Below, in pieces: positions 17,865 through 27,197 of a stretch of DNA of 64,000 nucleotides. This DNA is from CAYGTK01 sp964352775 (GTDB lineage: Bacteria > Bacteroidota > Bacteroidia > Chitinophagales > CAIOSU01). How positions within the stretch are numbered: the first letter of the stretch is position 1; each line of letters starts with the position of its first letter. The DNA lies in assembly GCA_964352775.1 (NCBI GenBank), contig CAYGTK010000003.1:5360-69359 (forward strand). Reading direction: 5' to 3'. The notes under the pieces are model-generated. The model had not been told where the DNA came from, did not search any database, and worked only from the letters and a program-made list of their open reading frames with translations. The position numbers were made by a program, and so were the translations under genes.

Positions 17865-18239
17865 ATGAAACCACATAGTGCCGATGAGTATGAGTTTCAA
17901 CTGCAAGGCGAACTCAAAGATATTGTAGCCGCCCTAAGGGGAATGGTAAAGCACTTACTTCCTGATGCAAAGGAAAGTATTAAGTGGAATATACCTTGTT
18001 ACGATCTAGAGGGGCTGATCTGCTACATAAACGCACGGAAGAAACATGTTGAGTTAGGCTTGATGCGTGGCAAGGAGCTGAAGGATGAAGGAGGCATATT
18101 AGAAGGGCTAGATAAGAAACTGACCCGCCATATTTCCTTCAATTCTCTTGATGACTTGGAAGCTAAAGAAGATGCCGTGGCAGAAATACTATTAGACGCT
18201 AAACAATTGAACTTAAAGGTGCCCAAACCGCGTAGATGA
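17865..18239 (+). CDS. DUF1801 domain protein
   Basis: 124 residues from the ATG at 17865; a GTG two codons upstream is also possible. The sequence LRGMVKHLLPDAKESIKWNIPCYD, then ICYINARKKHVELGLMRGKEL, matches DUF1801 (the YdhG/YdeI-like fold, related to frataxin-like sheets). It is a soluble cytoplasmic protein without catalytic residues. Function unknown; it sits 17 bp after the SanA-like gene, probably co-transcribed. Confidence 0.82.
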   Translation: MKPHSADEYEFQLQGELKDIVAALRGMVKHLLPDAKESIKWNIPCYDLEGLICYINARKKHVELGLMRGKELKDEGGILEGLDKKLTRHISFNSLDDLEAKEDAVAEILLDAKQLNLKVPKPRR

Positions 18240-18305
18240 GTTTTTGGAACAGAACCTATCTAGCTTACGTTCGTACAAACAATAAGACCTTCGTATATTA
18301 GAGCT

Positions 18306-18500
18306 ATGAATACTACTTGGATAAAAAAGTCGCTGTTAGTCCCTTTCTTGATAATAGCGGCACTTTCAGTTACCTCTTGCAATAAAAGCACTTGCCCTAC
18401 CTTTGATAATAGTAAGCAAGACAAAGGTGGTGTGCCAAAGGCCAGCAAAACCAAGTCTGGTGTATACCCTAAGGATGTAGCTAAGCAAATGAAGAAGTAA
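18306..18500 (+). CDS. Small lipoprotein of unknown function
   Basis: 64 residues. MNTTWIKKSLLVPFLIIAAL leads to lipobox VTSC with the lipidated Cys at 25, then a Lys-rich polar tail of about 39 residues with a CPTFD motif and ending in KQMKK. It is too short for a domain. The clear lipobox and ATG make it a real gene. The convergent recG gene ends 9 bp away. Confidence 0.68.
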   Translation: MNTTWIKKSLLVPFLIIAALSVTSCNKSTCPTFDNSKQDKGGVPKASKTKSGVYPKDVAKQMKK

Positions 18501-18509
18501 GGCCTCTCC

Positions 18510-20612
18510 TTACGAGATCCTTCCCCAAGTTTCTTGCTCCTTTTTCCCTTTTAGTAGGTTTCGAAGCACTAAATGTTCTTCATTTTCCAGTCTTGGATCT
18601 TCCTTCAGTATTTCCTCTGCTACTCTTCTAGCCTCCTGCAATATTTTATTGTCTTTCCCAATATCAGCCAATTTCAGGTCTAAAAGAACGCTTTGCTGGG
18701 TCCCTTCTAAGTCGCCTGGTCCACGTAGTTTCAGGTCTACTTCTGCTATCTCAAAGCCATCGTTGGTGGCGGTCATGGTCTTCATCCGTACACGGGCATC
18801 TTTGCTCAATTTCACATCGGTCATTAATACACAAAAAGACTGCTCTGCCCCACGACCTACTCTACCCCTTAGCTGATGCAATTGTGAGAGACCGAACCGT
18901 TCTGCGCTTTCAATTATCATCACGGAAGCATTTGGTACGTTAACGCCCACCTCAATAACCGTGGTGGCTACCATTATATGTGCTTTGCCTTCGGCGAATC
19001 GGCGCATTTCGTAGTCTTTATCTTCTGGCTTCATTTTCCCATGTACTATGCACACTTCATATTCAGGCCTAGGAAATGCCCTGGAAATACTTTCGAAACC
19101 ATCCATCAGGTCTTTGTAGTCTAACACCGATGACTCCTCTATAAGCGGATAAACGATATATACCTGCCGCCCTTTAGCTATCTCTTCTCGCAACATGCCG
19201 AACACCGCCAGCCGAGCACTATCGTACTTGTGCAAAGTATTAATGGGCTTTCTACCAGGAGGTAACTCGTCAATTATCGATGTATCAAGATCGCCATAAA
19301 CGGTCATGGCGAGGGTGCGTGGAATTGGGGTGGCGGTCATCACTAATACATGCGGTGGTTGCACATTCTTGGCCCATAGTTTTGCGCGCTGGGCTACCCC
19401 AAAACGATGTTGCTCATCCACAACCACTAAGCCTAGATTCTGGAATTTTACTTTTGGCTCAATTAGGGCATGTGTACCTATCAGAATGTCGATCTCACCA
19501 GCTTCCAAAGCAGCAAATATTTGTCTTCTGGCAACCCCTTTTACAGAACCAGTTAGCAGGGCGATCTTTATACCCAAACCTTCAGTAGTTTCTGTTAGAC
19601 TTTCTAGGTGTTGTTGGGCCAATATCTCCGTTGGCGCCATCAATGCCGCTTGAAAGCCATTATCAATCGCCATTAGCATACACATAAGCGCCACAATAGT
19701 CTTACCGCTACCAACATCACCTTGCAGCAGGCGGTTCATGTGTTTCCCGCTCTTGGTATCCATCCTTATTTCGCGCACCACTCTCTTTTGGGCTTCCGTC
19801 AATTCAAAAGGCAGATGCTTTTCAAAGAACAGCTTGAAGTAGCCATCTATCCGTGCAAAAGGATAGCCTTTGAATTTTTGCTGACGCGTTGTTCTTTTAG
19901 AAAGTAAGCGCATTTGAAGACTGAACAATTCTTCAAATTTCAATCGCTTAGTAGCTTGCTGTAATTGTGTCTCGCTTTGCGGCTCATGCAAACCTACCAC
20001 AGCATCGAACTTGCTCGGGAATTTGTAACGGCTCAAAAAGTGTTCGGGCAAAGTTTCTGGCATATCTTGCCGTGTTAGGGTCTGTAGGTTGGTTTTGATG
20101 ATCTTTACCAGACCCTTACTGTCCAGCCCTTTTATTTTCAATTTTTCAGTAGTGGGATATACCCCCATAAAGCCTGATCCGCTTACCAATTTAGCATTGG
20201 AAGCCACTTCCATTTCTGGGTGAACTAGATTTATAATGCCGTTGAATTCTGACGGCTTGGCAAATACGATGTATTCTACATTGGGTTGCACATACTTTTT
20301 TATCCAATTGATACCGCGAAACCAAACCAAGTCGACTTTGCCATGTGCATCGCGAAAGGTGGCCACCAATCGCTTACCACGACTCTGACCTATTTCACGC
20401 AGATTAGTAACAGTACCTTTTAGCTGAATGAAGCTGCTGGTATTGCTCACATCCAAAGTGGTGTGGATCTTCGACCGATCAACATACCGAAATGGGTAGT
20501 GCCTAAAGAGGTCGCCTAGGGTATAAATACCCAGCTCTTTCTTGAGCAGGTCAGCACGTTGTGGACCAACTCCTTTGGCGAATTCAATAGACTTATCGAG
20601 AGTGGAGGGCAA
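18510..20612 (-). CDS. recG: ATP-dependent DNA helicase RecG
   Basis: 700 residues, normal for RecG, which drives branch migration at stalled forks and recombination intermediates. The N-terminal helical/wedge region with an OB fold lies about 1-190 (GVGPQRADLLKKELGIYTLGD, FIQLKGTVTNLREIGQSRGK). Helicase motifs: Walker A LLQGDVGSGKTIVALM (G298-T305), DEQHRFGVAQR (motif II, about 398), TATPIPRTLAM (motif III) and LRGRVGRG (motif VI). It follows gldD by 3 bp on the minus strand, so it is the last gene of mutY-ssb-gldE-gldD-recG. Confidence 0.97.
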   Translation of the reverse strand: MPSTLDKSIEFAKGVGPQRADLLKKELGIYTLGDLFRHYPFRYVDRSKIHTTLDVSNTSSFIQLKGTVTNLREIGQSRGKRLVATFRDAHGKVDLVWFRGINWIKKYVQPNVEYIVFAKPSEFNGIINLVHPEMEVASNAKLVSGSGFMGVYPTTEKLKIKGLDSKGLVKIIKTNLQTLTRQDMPETLPEHFLSRYKFPSKFDAVVGLHEPQSETQLQQATKRLKFEELFSLQMRLLSKRTTRQQKFKGYPFARIDGYFKLFFEKHLPFELTEAQKRVVREIRMDTKSGKHMNRLLQGDVGSGKTIVALMCMLMAIDNGFQAALMAPTEILAQQHLESLTETTEGLGIKIALLTGSVKGVARRQIFAALEAGEIDILIGTHALIEPKVKFQNLGLVVVDEQHRFGVAQRAKLWAKNVQPPHVLVMTATPIPRTLAMTVYGDLDTSIIDELPPGRKPINTLHKYDSARLAVFGMLREEIAKGRQVYIVYPLIEESSVLDYKDLMDGFESISRAFPRPEYEVCIVHGKMKPEDKDYEMRRFAEGKAHIMVATTVIEVGVNVPNASVMIIESAERFGLSQLHQLRGRVGRGAEQSFCVLMTDVKLSKDARVRMKTMTATNDGFEIAEVDLKLRGPGDLEGTQQSVLLDLKLADIGKDNKILQEARRVAEEILKEDPRLENEEHLVLRNLLKGKKEQETWGRIS

Positions 20613-20615
20613 TTA

Positions 20616-21218
20616 CTATCCGTTTTTTTCCTTCCAGGCAAAGGTGTTTATCAGGTGCAATATATCTTCTTTTACGAAATCGAGCACGGGTTGAATGGAA
20701 TCGATATTGGGTGGAGTATCAAAATATAATGCTCCGCGAAGATAGTGTGTAGCTGTATCAGTGATGAAAAACTGCACATTGGTAGCAGCATTACCGCCCA
20801 CCTCGTAAAGAACACCCTGTACATTAGGTGAAGGGTTTAAGGTACTTTCATCAATATAGTCAGCCTTACGTGTATGTTTAAAGGTCATTTTATGGGCATC
20901 CTCTATCATACGCACTAGCTCCTCCTTTCCGCCAACAGGTTTGTAGCTACAATAGATTTTTCCTTTCAGACTTGGGAACTCAATATTCATCCAGCATTCT
21001 GCGCCATCCACATCTACCTTTGAGCTGGGCTGATAGTTAATCTTTGCATAAGTAGGCACTTCAAAAGTAAAAGGACAGTCTTTGCTTTCATAGGCAGCAT
21101 ATCCTTTTTCAGGCAGGTTGATACGGAAATATCCTTTTGGTTTAGGTGAATAAACTTCTTCACAGGATGCGAAAAGAAAAAGCACTAAGGCAAGTAATAG
21201 TATGTGGCTATTTTTCAT
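20616..21218 (-). CDS. gldD: Gliding motility lipoprotein GldD
   Basis: 200 residues with signal and lipobox LVLFLFASC (Cys about 19), then YSPKPKGYFRINLPEKGY and ESKDCPFTFEVPTYAKI, which are diagnostic for GldD, plus AECWMNIEFPSLKGKIYCSYKP. GldD is needed for gliding and T9SS function in Flavobacterium; its precise job is unknown. It overlaps gldE by 11 bp and precedes recG by 3 bp, and gldE-gldD adjacency is conserved in the phylum. Confidence 0.92.
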   Translation of the reverse strand: MKNSHILLLALVLFLFASCEEVYSPKPKGYFRINLPEKGYAAYESKDCPFTFEVPTYAKINYQPSSKVDVDGAECWMNIEFPSLKGKIYCSYKPVGGKEELVRMIEDAHKMTFKHTRKADYIDESTLNPSPNVQGVLYEVGGNAATNVQFFITDTATHYLRGALYFDTPPNIDSIQPVLDFVKEDILHLINTFAWKEKNG

Positions 21219-22572
21219 CTCTATCCTCCAACGTTACTTTTACCCGCTCTATTCTATTCTTTCCTAATTCTTCTACCGTGAAAAGAAAATCATTATAACG
21301 TACTCGTTCCTTTACATTGGGGATCTTACCGCTAAGCTCTAAGATCAATCCCCCTAAAGAGTCGGCATCACCACGGACATCTTCGAACTCATCTTCTCTA
21401 ATATCTATCACTTTGCAAACGTCATTCAATAATGTCTTTCCTGCAAATACATAGTTTTTATCGTCTATCTTTAAATGCTCTACATCCACTTGGTCATACT
21501 CATCCCGTATTTCACCTATCACCTCTTCCAAAATATCTTCCAGTGTTATCAATCCTGAAGTCCCGCCATATTCATCTACTACTATTACCAGGTGTCGTCG
21601 GTTTTCTTGTATTTCTTTTAAAAGATCATCGATCTTTTTTGTTTCTGGAACGAATTCCACAGGTTTAATAAGGTCTTTCCAAACGTAATCTTCGGCTTCA
21701 TTCAAATGCTCTAAAAGGTCTTTTGCATAAAGTAGTCCTTTTATGCTGTCAGGTGTTTCTTCATACACAGGAATTCGAGAGAATCCTGACTCATTTACTA
21801 CATCTAGCAGCTCTTTAAAAGAAATAGAAGCATCTACTGCCACAATATCTAATCGTGAACGCATGATCTGTTTTACAGTAATACTGCTGAATTTCACGAT
21901 ACCTTTTAGCATATCAACCTCTTGTTTGGTCGATCTTGGGCCAGTGGTGAGGTCAATTGCCAGTTCTAACTCTTCTTGACTTAGTAAACCATCATTTCCC
22001 CCTTTGCGCTGAATGCGCTTCTCAATGAATAAACCAGACTTCACTAGCCATTGGGCAGGAATCCCGAAAAGTAATTTGCTTTGCAATATAGATAGCGGGC
22101 GAGACATCAATTGTGCTACTTTTAAATTATACTTAGAGGCATACACTTTAGGTAATACTTCCCCAAAAAGCACTAAGAGTAGCGTAGCGCCTACACCAGT
22201 TACTAAAAAGTTGACCAACTCACTTACTCCAGGTGCTAGTAATTGCTCGGTGATGTAGTACGACATGATCACGATACCCACATTCACCAAGTTATTGGCA
22301 ATGAGAATAATAGCTAGAAGAAAACGTGGTCGGTTAAGTAGTTTTAATATCCTGCTTCCAGAATTATCTTCTTCGCCACGTAGTTCGTCTATTTCACGAG
22401 CAGAGAGGGAGAAAAAGGCTACCTCAGAGCCTGAAAGCAAGGCTGATGAAACGATAAGCATTAGCAATACAAGCACAGGCCAAACAATGTAAGGCTCTGG
22501 CATAATGAATATGGCTGAGAATAAAAATTCCGCAAGCTCTGGCGGAGGCTCACTATCAGGGTTAGTCTCCAA
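21208..22572 (-). CDS. gldE: Gliding motility-associated CNNM/CBS protein GldE
   Basis: 454 residues. The acidic, Pro-rich N-terminus (METNPDSEPPPELAEF) is typical of GldE; then four hydrophobic segments of the CNNM/DUF21 domain (about 25-200, VSSALLSGSEVAFFSLSA motif), two CBS domains (about 225-350: IMRSRLDIVAVDASISF, RRHLVIVVDEYGGTSGLITL) and a C-terminal CorC/HlyC-like transporter-associated domain (about 370-445). The fold suggests a divalent-cation link; in gliding bacteria it supports GldD. Located 32 bp after ssb, overlapping gldD by 11 bp. Confidence 0.93.
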   Translation of the reverse strand: METNPDSEPPPELAEFLFSAIFIMPEPYIVWPVLVLLMLIVSSALLSGSEVAFFSLSAREIDELRGEEDNSGSRILKLLNRPRFLLAIILIANNLVNVGIVIMSYYITEQLLAPGVSELVNFLVTGVGATLLLVLFGEVLPKVYASKYNLKVAQLMSRPLSILQSKLLFGIPAQWLVKSGLFIEKRIQRKGGNDGLLSQEELELAIDLTTGPRSTKQEVDMLKGIVKFSSITVKQIMRSRLDIVAVDASISFKELLDVVNESGFSRIPVYEETPDSIKGLLYAKDLLEHLNEAEDYVWKDLIKPVEFVPETKKIDDLLKEIQENRRHLVIVVDEYGGTSGLITLEDILEEVIGEIRDEYDQVDVEHLKIDDKNYVFAGKTLLNDVCKVIDIREDEFEDVRGDADSLGGLILELSGKIPNVKERVRYNDFLFTVEELGKNRIERVKVTLEDRDEK

Positions 22573-22604
22573 TGATAGACGATTTCGTTAAACCATTAGC
22601 CCGA

Positions 22605-23102
22605 CTAAAAAGGTAGATCATCCTCATATTCTTTCGGGCTTTCCGTTTGTGTAGTAGATTCAGCCGCTTTCGCAGGCTGTTGCTGTTGTGGAGTTACTGC
22701 TTGTTGTTGCGGGGCAGCTTGTTGCTGTCCGCCTCCATAGTTGCTATTGTTTCCACCACCATCGTTATCTCCTTTGCGGTCTAGCATTTGGAAGTTATCT
22801 CCTACTATTTCAGTAGTGTACTTCTTATTACCATCTTGATCGTCCCAAGAGCGAGTGCGTAGTTTTCCTTCTAGGTATATTTTGCTACCTTTTTTTAAAT
22901 ACTTTTCTGCTATTTCAGCACGCTGACGCCATAGCACCACATTGTGCCACTCAGTATCCTCTTTTAGGTTACCATCTTTGGTTTTGTAGCGCTCGCTAGT
23001 AGCTATCGAAAAACGGGCTAAGGCTATCCCCCCTTCTAAGTACTGTACCTCTGGGTCTTTACCCAAATTACCTACCAAAATCACCTTGTTTACTCCAGCC
23101 AT
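22605..23102 (-). CDS. ssb: Single-stranded DNA-binding protein
   Basis: 165 residues: OB fold at about 1-110 (MAGVNKVILVGNLGKDPEV, TEWHNVVLWRQRAEIAEKYL, KGSKIYLEGKLRTRSW), a Gln/Gly/Asn-rich linker (about 115-150) and the acidic tip YEDDLPF that recruits partner proteins. All features are normal for SSB, which coats single-stranded DNA in replication and repair. It lies 18 bp after mutY and 32 bp before gldE in the same operon. Confidence 0.97.
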   Translation of the reverse strand: MAGVNKVILVGNLGKDPEVQYLEGGIALARFSIATSERYKTKDGNLKEDTEWHNVVLWRQRAEIAEKYLKKGSKIYLEGKLRTRSWDDQDGNKKYTTEIVGDNFQMLDRKGDNDGGGNNSNYGGGQQQAAPQQQAVTPQQQQPAKAAESTTQTESPKEYEDDLPF

Positions 23103-23120
23103 CTACAACAGATCGTTTTA

Positions 23121-24188
23121 TTATTCGATATCTAAATATAAGGAATTGTCTTCTAAAAAGCGATCGACAATTCTTGGAAAGGCAAATTTATCGATTTTAT
23201 CGCTACCAACCCTTATAAGTCCCTCTGTGTTTGCGTTCTTAGGCACATTAAGTACTCTATAAAATCGCCCATATATCTTCTGATGGCTCAGCATCTGTTG
23301 CTTGTCGCCAGCTAACTCTATCTTCAGTTCGGCATCGCCAAAAAGCGTCTTCCATCCCTCTGTCTTTTTTAGTTGAGTAGCTGTTAAGGGTTCGGCCGTC
23401 TCTATTAAGGGGTATTCGTAAAGGTTCTTCCATATATCCTTCTCTGTCCTTTTGTTAAGCCATATGCTGCCCTCTTGTTCCATTATCAGGTAGTGGAAAT
23501 ACCTTGGTCGCACCTTTGTTTTTTTAGCTTTTATGGGTAGTAGGCTTACTTCTTCCTTTTTATAAGCTTGGCAGGCTGAATTCATTGGACAAGCTCCACA
23601 ATCGGGGTTCTTGGGTGCGCATTGTAATGATCCAAAATCCATTATGGCGTGATTATAGGCCCCTGGATTCACTTTATCTAGCAATTCATCCGCCAGTTTG
23701 GCGAACTCCTTTTTCCCTTCTGTGCTGTCAATTGGCGTTCGAATGCCAAAAACTCTCGATAAAACTCTGTAGACATTACCATCTACTACGGCATGTGGTA
23801 AACCATATGCAAAGGATGCTATAGCCGAAGCGGTATAGTCGCCTACACCTTTCAGTTTTCGTATCTCATCATAAGTAGAGGGGAATACCCCGTTCAATTC
23901 TTCCGCAATAAGTTTTGCAGCCCCATGTAGATTTCTTGCCCTTGAATAATATCCCAAGCCTTGCCAAAGTTTCAATACTTCATCTTCATCTGCCCCTGCC
24001 AGATCGCTAACTGTAGGATATGTCGATACAAATTTCTGATAATACGGTAAGCCTTGCTCGCTCCTTGTTTGCTGTAATATCACTTCAGCTAACCAGATCT
24101 TGTAAGCTTCTTTTTCCTTTTTCCAAGGGTAGTTTCGGTCAATATCTTGGTGCCACCTAAGTAAAGTTTTTGTAAACAATTGTTTCAT
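23121..24188 (-). CDS. mutY: A/G-specific adenine glycosylase MutY
   Basis: 355 residues. It removes adenine mispaired with 8-oxoguanine. E35 in LAEVILQQT is the catalytic Glu; the helix-hairpin-helix is at KLKGVGDYTASAIASFA (111-127); D136 in AVVDGNVYRVLSR stabilises the transition state; the 4Fe-4S cysteines are C190, C197, C200 and C206 in the spacing C-x6-C-x2-C-x5-C. The C-terminal NUDIX-like domain (about 220-350) reads oxoG. It begins the minus operon with ssb, gldE, gldD and recG, and is divergent from HU with 115 bp between. Confidence 0.96.
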   Translation of the reverse strand: MKQLFTKTLLRWHQDIDRNYPWKKEKEAYKIWLAEVILQQTRSEQGLPYYQKFVSTYPTVSDLAGADEDEVLKLWQGLGYYSRARNLHGAAKLIAEELNGVFPSTYDEIRKLKGVGDYTASAIASFAYGLPHAVVDGNVYRVLSRVFGIRTPIDSTEGKKEFAKLADELLDKVNPGAYNHAIMDFGSLQCAPKNPDCGACPMNSACQAYKKEEVSLLPIKAKKTKVRPRYFHYLIMEQEGSIWLNKRTEKDIWKNLYEYPLIETAEPLTATQLKKTEGWKTLFGDAELKIELAGDKQQMLSHQKIYGRFYRVLNVPKNANTEGLIRVGSDKIDKFAFPRIVDRFLEDNSLYLDIE

Positions 24189-24303
24189 AGTGGTTTGCGC
24201 AATAAAATTTATATAACATTGTTTTGTTTAGGCGGTCATTTTTACAGAACTTTGATCGCCGAAAGAAACCTTGATCTTTTTTTTAATCTAAAGACAACCC
24301 ATA

Positions 24304-24612
24304 ATGAGAAAGGCCGACTTAATAAATGAGATCTCTGAGAAAACTGGTATTGCTAAGGTAGATGTTCTGGTTGCTTTAGAGGCTTTTTTTAAAGAGGTAA
24401 AAGAAAGCCTAAGTGACGGAGAGAACGTTTACATTAGAGGCTTTGGTAGTTTCATAACGAAGAAGCGCGCGAAAAAGATCGGGCGTAACATCAAAAAGAA
24501 CGTTGCCATTGAAATACCTGAGCACTATGTGCCGGCATTTAAGCCAGCAAAAGTATTCACCGAAAAGGTGAAAAAGAACTCTGCTAACCTCAAAAAGAAG
24601 CTTAAAGAGTGA
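24304..24612 (+). CDS. HU/IHF-family DNA-binding protein
   Basis: 102 residues. RKADLINEISEKTGIAKVDV, then FFKEVKESLSDGENVYIRGFGSF, is the classic HU N-terminal dimer and arm base; the arm contains a Lys-rich AKKIGRNIKKN, and a Lys-rich tail (KVKKNSANLKKKLKE) extends past the usual 90 residues. It bends DNA and packs the nucleoid. The stop overlaps the GTG start of the next gene (GTGA), so they are co-transcribed. Confidence 0.94.
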   Translation: MRKADLINEISEKTGIAKVDVLVALEAFFKEVKESLSDGENVYIRGFGSFITKKRAKKIGRNIKKNVAIEIPEHYVPAFKPAKVFTEKVKKNSANLKKKLKE

Positions 24613-25445
24613 CCAAAGGTCAAATAACTTTACTTTCCACCGGGATATTTCTTATCTTTGCGCTCTATTTTTTCGGAGACACCACGCCTCCTGAAAAGAT
24701 ACGCACCGGTGGAGCTGAGGAAGAAGAGACAGAATTCGATATTATTACTTATCGAACAGAAGCGACTGAAAAGTTATCCCCAAATGTGCAGAAAGTAATA
24801 GCTGAATTCGATTCAGTGAAAGCTTTAAACAATAATGAAGTTGCCTTGAAAAGCAGTTTTGTTAAGGTGGTGAATGTTCTTTCAGAAAATAGTCAGTACC
24901 CTCTGGCTGCAATGTACACGGCAGAATTAGCCACTACCTATCCTAGCGATAGTTCGTGGGATCTTGCTGGGGATAATTACACCAGGGCATACATTTCATC
25001 TGGCAACAACATGCCGCTCCGCAGCTTTTTAGTTGAAGGGTCGATAGTTGCCTATGAAAAAGCACTTGAGCTAAAGCCGGAAAGTATACCGGTAGAAGTG
25101 AAATTAGCATCAACCTACATGGATAATGAGGTGGATATAATGAAAGGTGTAACGTTGCTAAAAGGGGTAACTGAACGCGAACCGAATAATACGACAGCTA
25201 ACTTAATATTAGGGAGATACGGAATAGTTTCCGGTCAGTATAAAAAAGCTGTTCAACGATTAGAGACCGTTATTAAAACGGACTCAACAAACGCCGAAGC
25301 CTATTATTTTATGGCTGAAGCATATAATGGGTTGGGAGACAAGAAAAAAGCGATAGAGCTTTTTGAAAAGTGTAAGACACTGTTGAACAACCCGCAATTC
25401 TCTTCGGATATAGATAAATATATCGAGAGTATTAAAAACTCATAA
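24609..25445 (+). CDS. TPR protein with N-terminal membrane anchor
   Basis: 278 residues starting at a GTG that overlaps the HU stop. A hydrophobic anchor at about 6-23 (ITLLSTGIFLIFALYFFG) is followed by an acidic linker and at least four TPR-like helix pairs (about 90-275: YPLAAMYTAELATTYPSDSS, AYEKALELKPES, GQYKKAVQRLETVIKTDSTN, EAYYFMAEAYNGLGDKKKAI). It is an inner-membrane TPR protein of unknown partner. The COX24-like gene follows after 11 bp. Confidence 0.85.
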   Translation: MTKGQITLLSTGIFLIFALYFFGDTTPPEKIRTGGAEEEETEFDIITYRTEATEKLSPNVQKVIAEFDSVKALNNNEVALKSSFVKVVNVLSENSQYPLAAMYTAELATTYPSDSSWDLAGDNYTRAYISSGNNMPLRSFLVEGSIVAYEKALELKPESIPVEVKLASTYMDNEVDIMKGVTLLKGVTEREPNNTTANLILGRYGIVSGQYKKAVQRLETVIKTDSTNAEAYYFMAEAYNGLGDKKKAIELFEKCKTLLNNPQFSSDIDKYIESIKNS

Positions 25446-25456
25446 AAGCATAGGAT

Positions 25457-25549
25457 ATGCCTTGCGGAAAGAAAAGAAAAAGACATAAGATAGCCACGCA
25501 CAAGCGTAAGAAGCGTCTTAGAAAGAACCGTCACAAGAAGAAGAAATAG
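25457..25549 (+). CDS. AURKAIP1/COX24-domain small basic protein (mS38/bS22-like)
   Basis: A 30-residue ORF, MPCGKKRKRHKIATHKRKKR plus LRKNRHKKKK, with more than half Lys/Arg/His. It matches the tiny AURKAIP1/COX24 proteins annotated in many Bacteroidota; the mitochondrial homologue mS38 and actinobacterial bS22 sit in the small ribosomal subunit near the decoding centre. A ribosomal role here is inferred. It lies 11 bp after the TPR gene and 88 bp before rng. It is easily missed because of its size, and an overlapping reverse ORF is a shadow. Confidence 0.72.
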   Translation: MPCGKKRKRHKIATHKRKKRLRKNRHKKKK

Positions 25550-25564
25550 ACTACTAGTCTAACA

Positions 25565-25581
25565 GTTGCCCTATTGGCAAC
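25565..25581 (+). other. Short hairpin between the COX24-like gene and rng
   Basis: GTTGCC, 5-nt loop CTATT, GGCAAC gives a perfect 6-bp stem. No T-run follows, so a terminator is doubtful; it may be an attenuation or processing structure in the leader of rng. Confidence 0.35.
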
Positions 25582-25637
25582 CTCTTCTTAGTGTTTACTG
25601 TATCTCCCTGATATTGTTAGGCTGAAATAATACAGCC

Positions 25638-27197
25638 ATGAGCGAAATTAATAGGGAACTCATTGTGAGTGCCACTCCCGGTGGGGTCGATATGGCCTTA
25701 TTGGAGGACAAGGAACTAGTAGAACTCCATCGTGAGAAGCTAGACCAGAAATTCAAAGTAGGTGATATTTACTTAGGACGCGTGAACCGTACGGTTCAAG
25801 GTCTTAATGCTGCTTTTGTTGATGTAGGTTACGAAAAGGATGCCTTTTTGCACTACACTGACCTAAGCCCCAATATCAAAAGCGTACTGAAACTCACTCG
25901 CCAAGCCCTTGAGGGGAAGGTGAGCGACCCAATGCTTACTGATTTCCAACGAGAGAAGGAGATAGTGAAGTCGGGCAAGATAACAGAAGTACTTAGCCGC
26001 CGTCAGAACATATTGGTGCAGGTTCTAAAAGAACCTATTAGTACTAAAGGGCCACGATTAACCTGCGAGATAACCCTTCCTGGACGATATTTAGTAATGA
26101 TGCCCTTTTCAGAAGGTGTAGGCGTTTCCAAGCGTATCAAGTCTAACGAAGAGCGCAAGCGCTTACAGCGTCTGATAGAGAGTATCAAACCTAAAGAATT
26201 CAGTGTAGTAGTGCGCACTGTGGCCGAGGGTAGAAGTGTGGCCGATCTACATGAAGACATGAGTGGCTTGGTTGAGCGCTGGAAACAAGTGCTAGACAAC
26301 CTGAAAGGCGCTGAACCACCAAAGAAAATTCACGGAGAGCTTAAGAAGACATCTAGTCTATTAAGAGATTTACTTAACGACAGCTTTAACAGCGTAGTAG
26401 TTGATCAACCAGAACTAGCTGCAGAAATTACTGGCTATGTTCAGCAGATAGCTCCTGACCGGAAGAATCTGGTTAAGCAACAGCAACCCAAAACGACGTT
26501 ATTCGATAAATTTGGTATCACTCGCCAAATAAAATCCCTTTTCGGGAAAACAGTAACCTTCTCTGGAGGATCGTACTTAGTAATAGAGCACACAGAAGCC
26601 CTTCACGTAATTGATGTGAACAGTGGACATAAAGCTGGAAACAAAGACGACCAAGAAACTACAGCACTAGGTGTAAACATGGCAGCTGCAAAGGAAGTGG
26701 CTAGGCAACTTCGCTTGCGCGACATTGGTGGAATTATCGTTATCGACTTTATTGACTTGAAGAAGTCAGAGAATAGAAAGCAGGTATACGAGTACATGAA
26801 AGATCTTATGAAACACGATCGTGCTCGCCATACGGTGCTTCAGTTGAGTAAGTTCGGATTGATGCAGATAACGCGAGAGCGGACACGCCCGCAAATAGAC
26901 ATTACTACATCTGAGCAATGCCCTACTTGTGCTGGTACAGGCCGTATTGAGGCTTCTATTCTAGTAGTGGAGGAAATAGAGGCAAGAGTAGAGGAACTAT
27001 TGCAAGAGGGCGACAAGGTGAATCTATATGCTCACCCATACATACATGCATACTTAACCAAGGGGTTCTTGTTCAAGAAACGTCAATTCCAATGGTTTAA
27101 GAAGTATAAGAAGTGGATCGGTATTTTTCCTAACGATGATTACACACTTACGGAGTATCATTTCTTTGATCAACAAGGAGAAGAGATATTAGGCTAA
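25638..27197 (+). CDS. rng: Ribonuclease G/E family endoribonuclease
   Basis: 519 residues. An S1-like domain at about 36-125 (VGDIYLGRVNRTVQGLNAAF), the RNase-H-like and DNase-I-like catalytic core at about 130-420, with metal ligands D326 in VIDVNSGH and D370/D373 in IVIDFIDLKK, and the zinc-link CPTCAGTG (C428, C431) that joins dimers. No long scaffold tail as in E. coli RNase E, so it is G-type in size. It processes rRNA and mRNA. Position after the ribosomal-type small protein fits RNA metabolism. The 3' end overlaps convergent nadE by 9 bp. Confidence 0.96.
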   Translation: MSEINRELIVSATPGGVDMALLEDKELVELHREKLDQKFKVGDIYLGRVNRTVQGLNAAFVDVGYEKDAFLHYTDLSPNIKSVLKLTRQALEGKVSDPMLTDFQREKEIVKSGKITEVLSRRQNILVQVLKEPISTKGPRLTCEITLPGRYLVMMPFSEGVGVSKRIKSNEERKRLQRLIESIKPKEFSVVVRTVAEGRSVADLHEDMSGLVERWKQVLDNLKGAEPPKKIHGELKKTSSLLRDLLNDSFNSVVVDQPELAAEITGYVQQIAPDRKNLVKQQQPKTTLFDKFGITRQIKSLFGKTVTFSGGSYLVIEHTEALHVIDVNSGHKAGNKDDQETTALGVNMAAAKEVARQLRLRDIGGIIVIDFIDLKKSENRKQVYEYMKDLMKHDRARHTVLQLSKFGLMQITRERTRPQIDITTSEQCPTCAGTGRIEASILVVEEIEARVEELLQEGDKVNLYAHPYIHAYLTKGFLFKKRQFQWFKKYKKWIGIFPNDDYTLTEYHFFDQQGEEILG

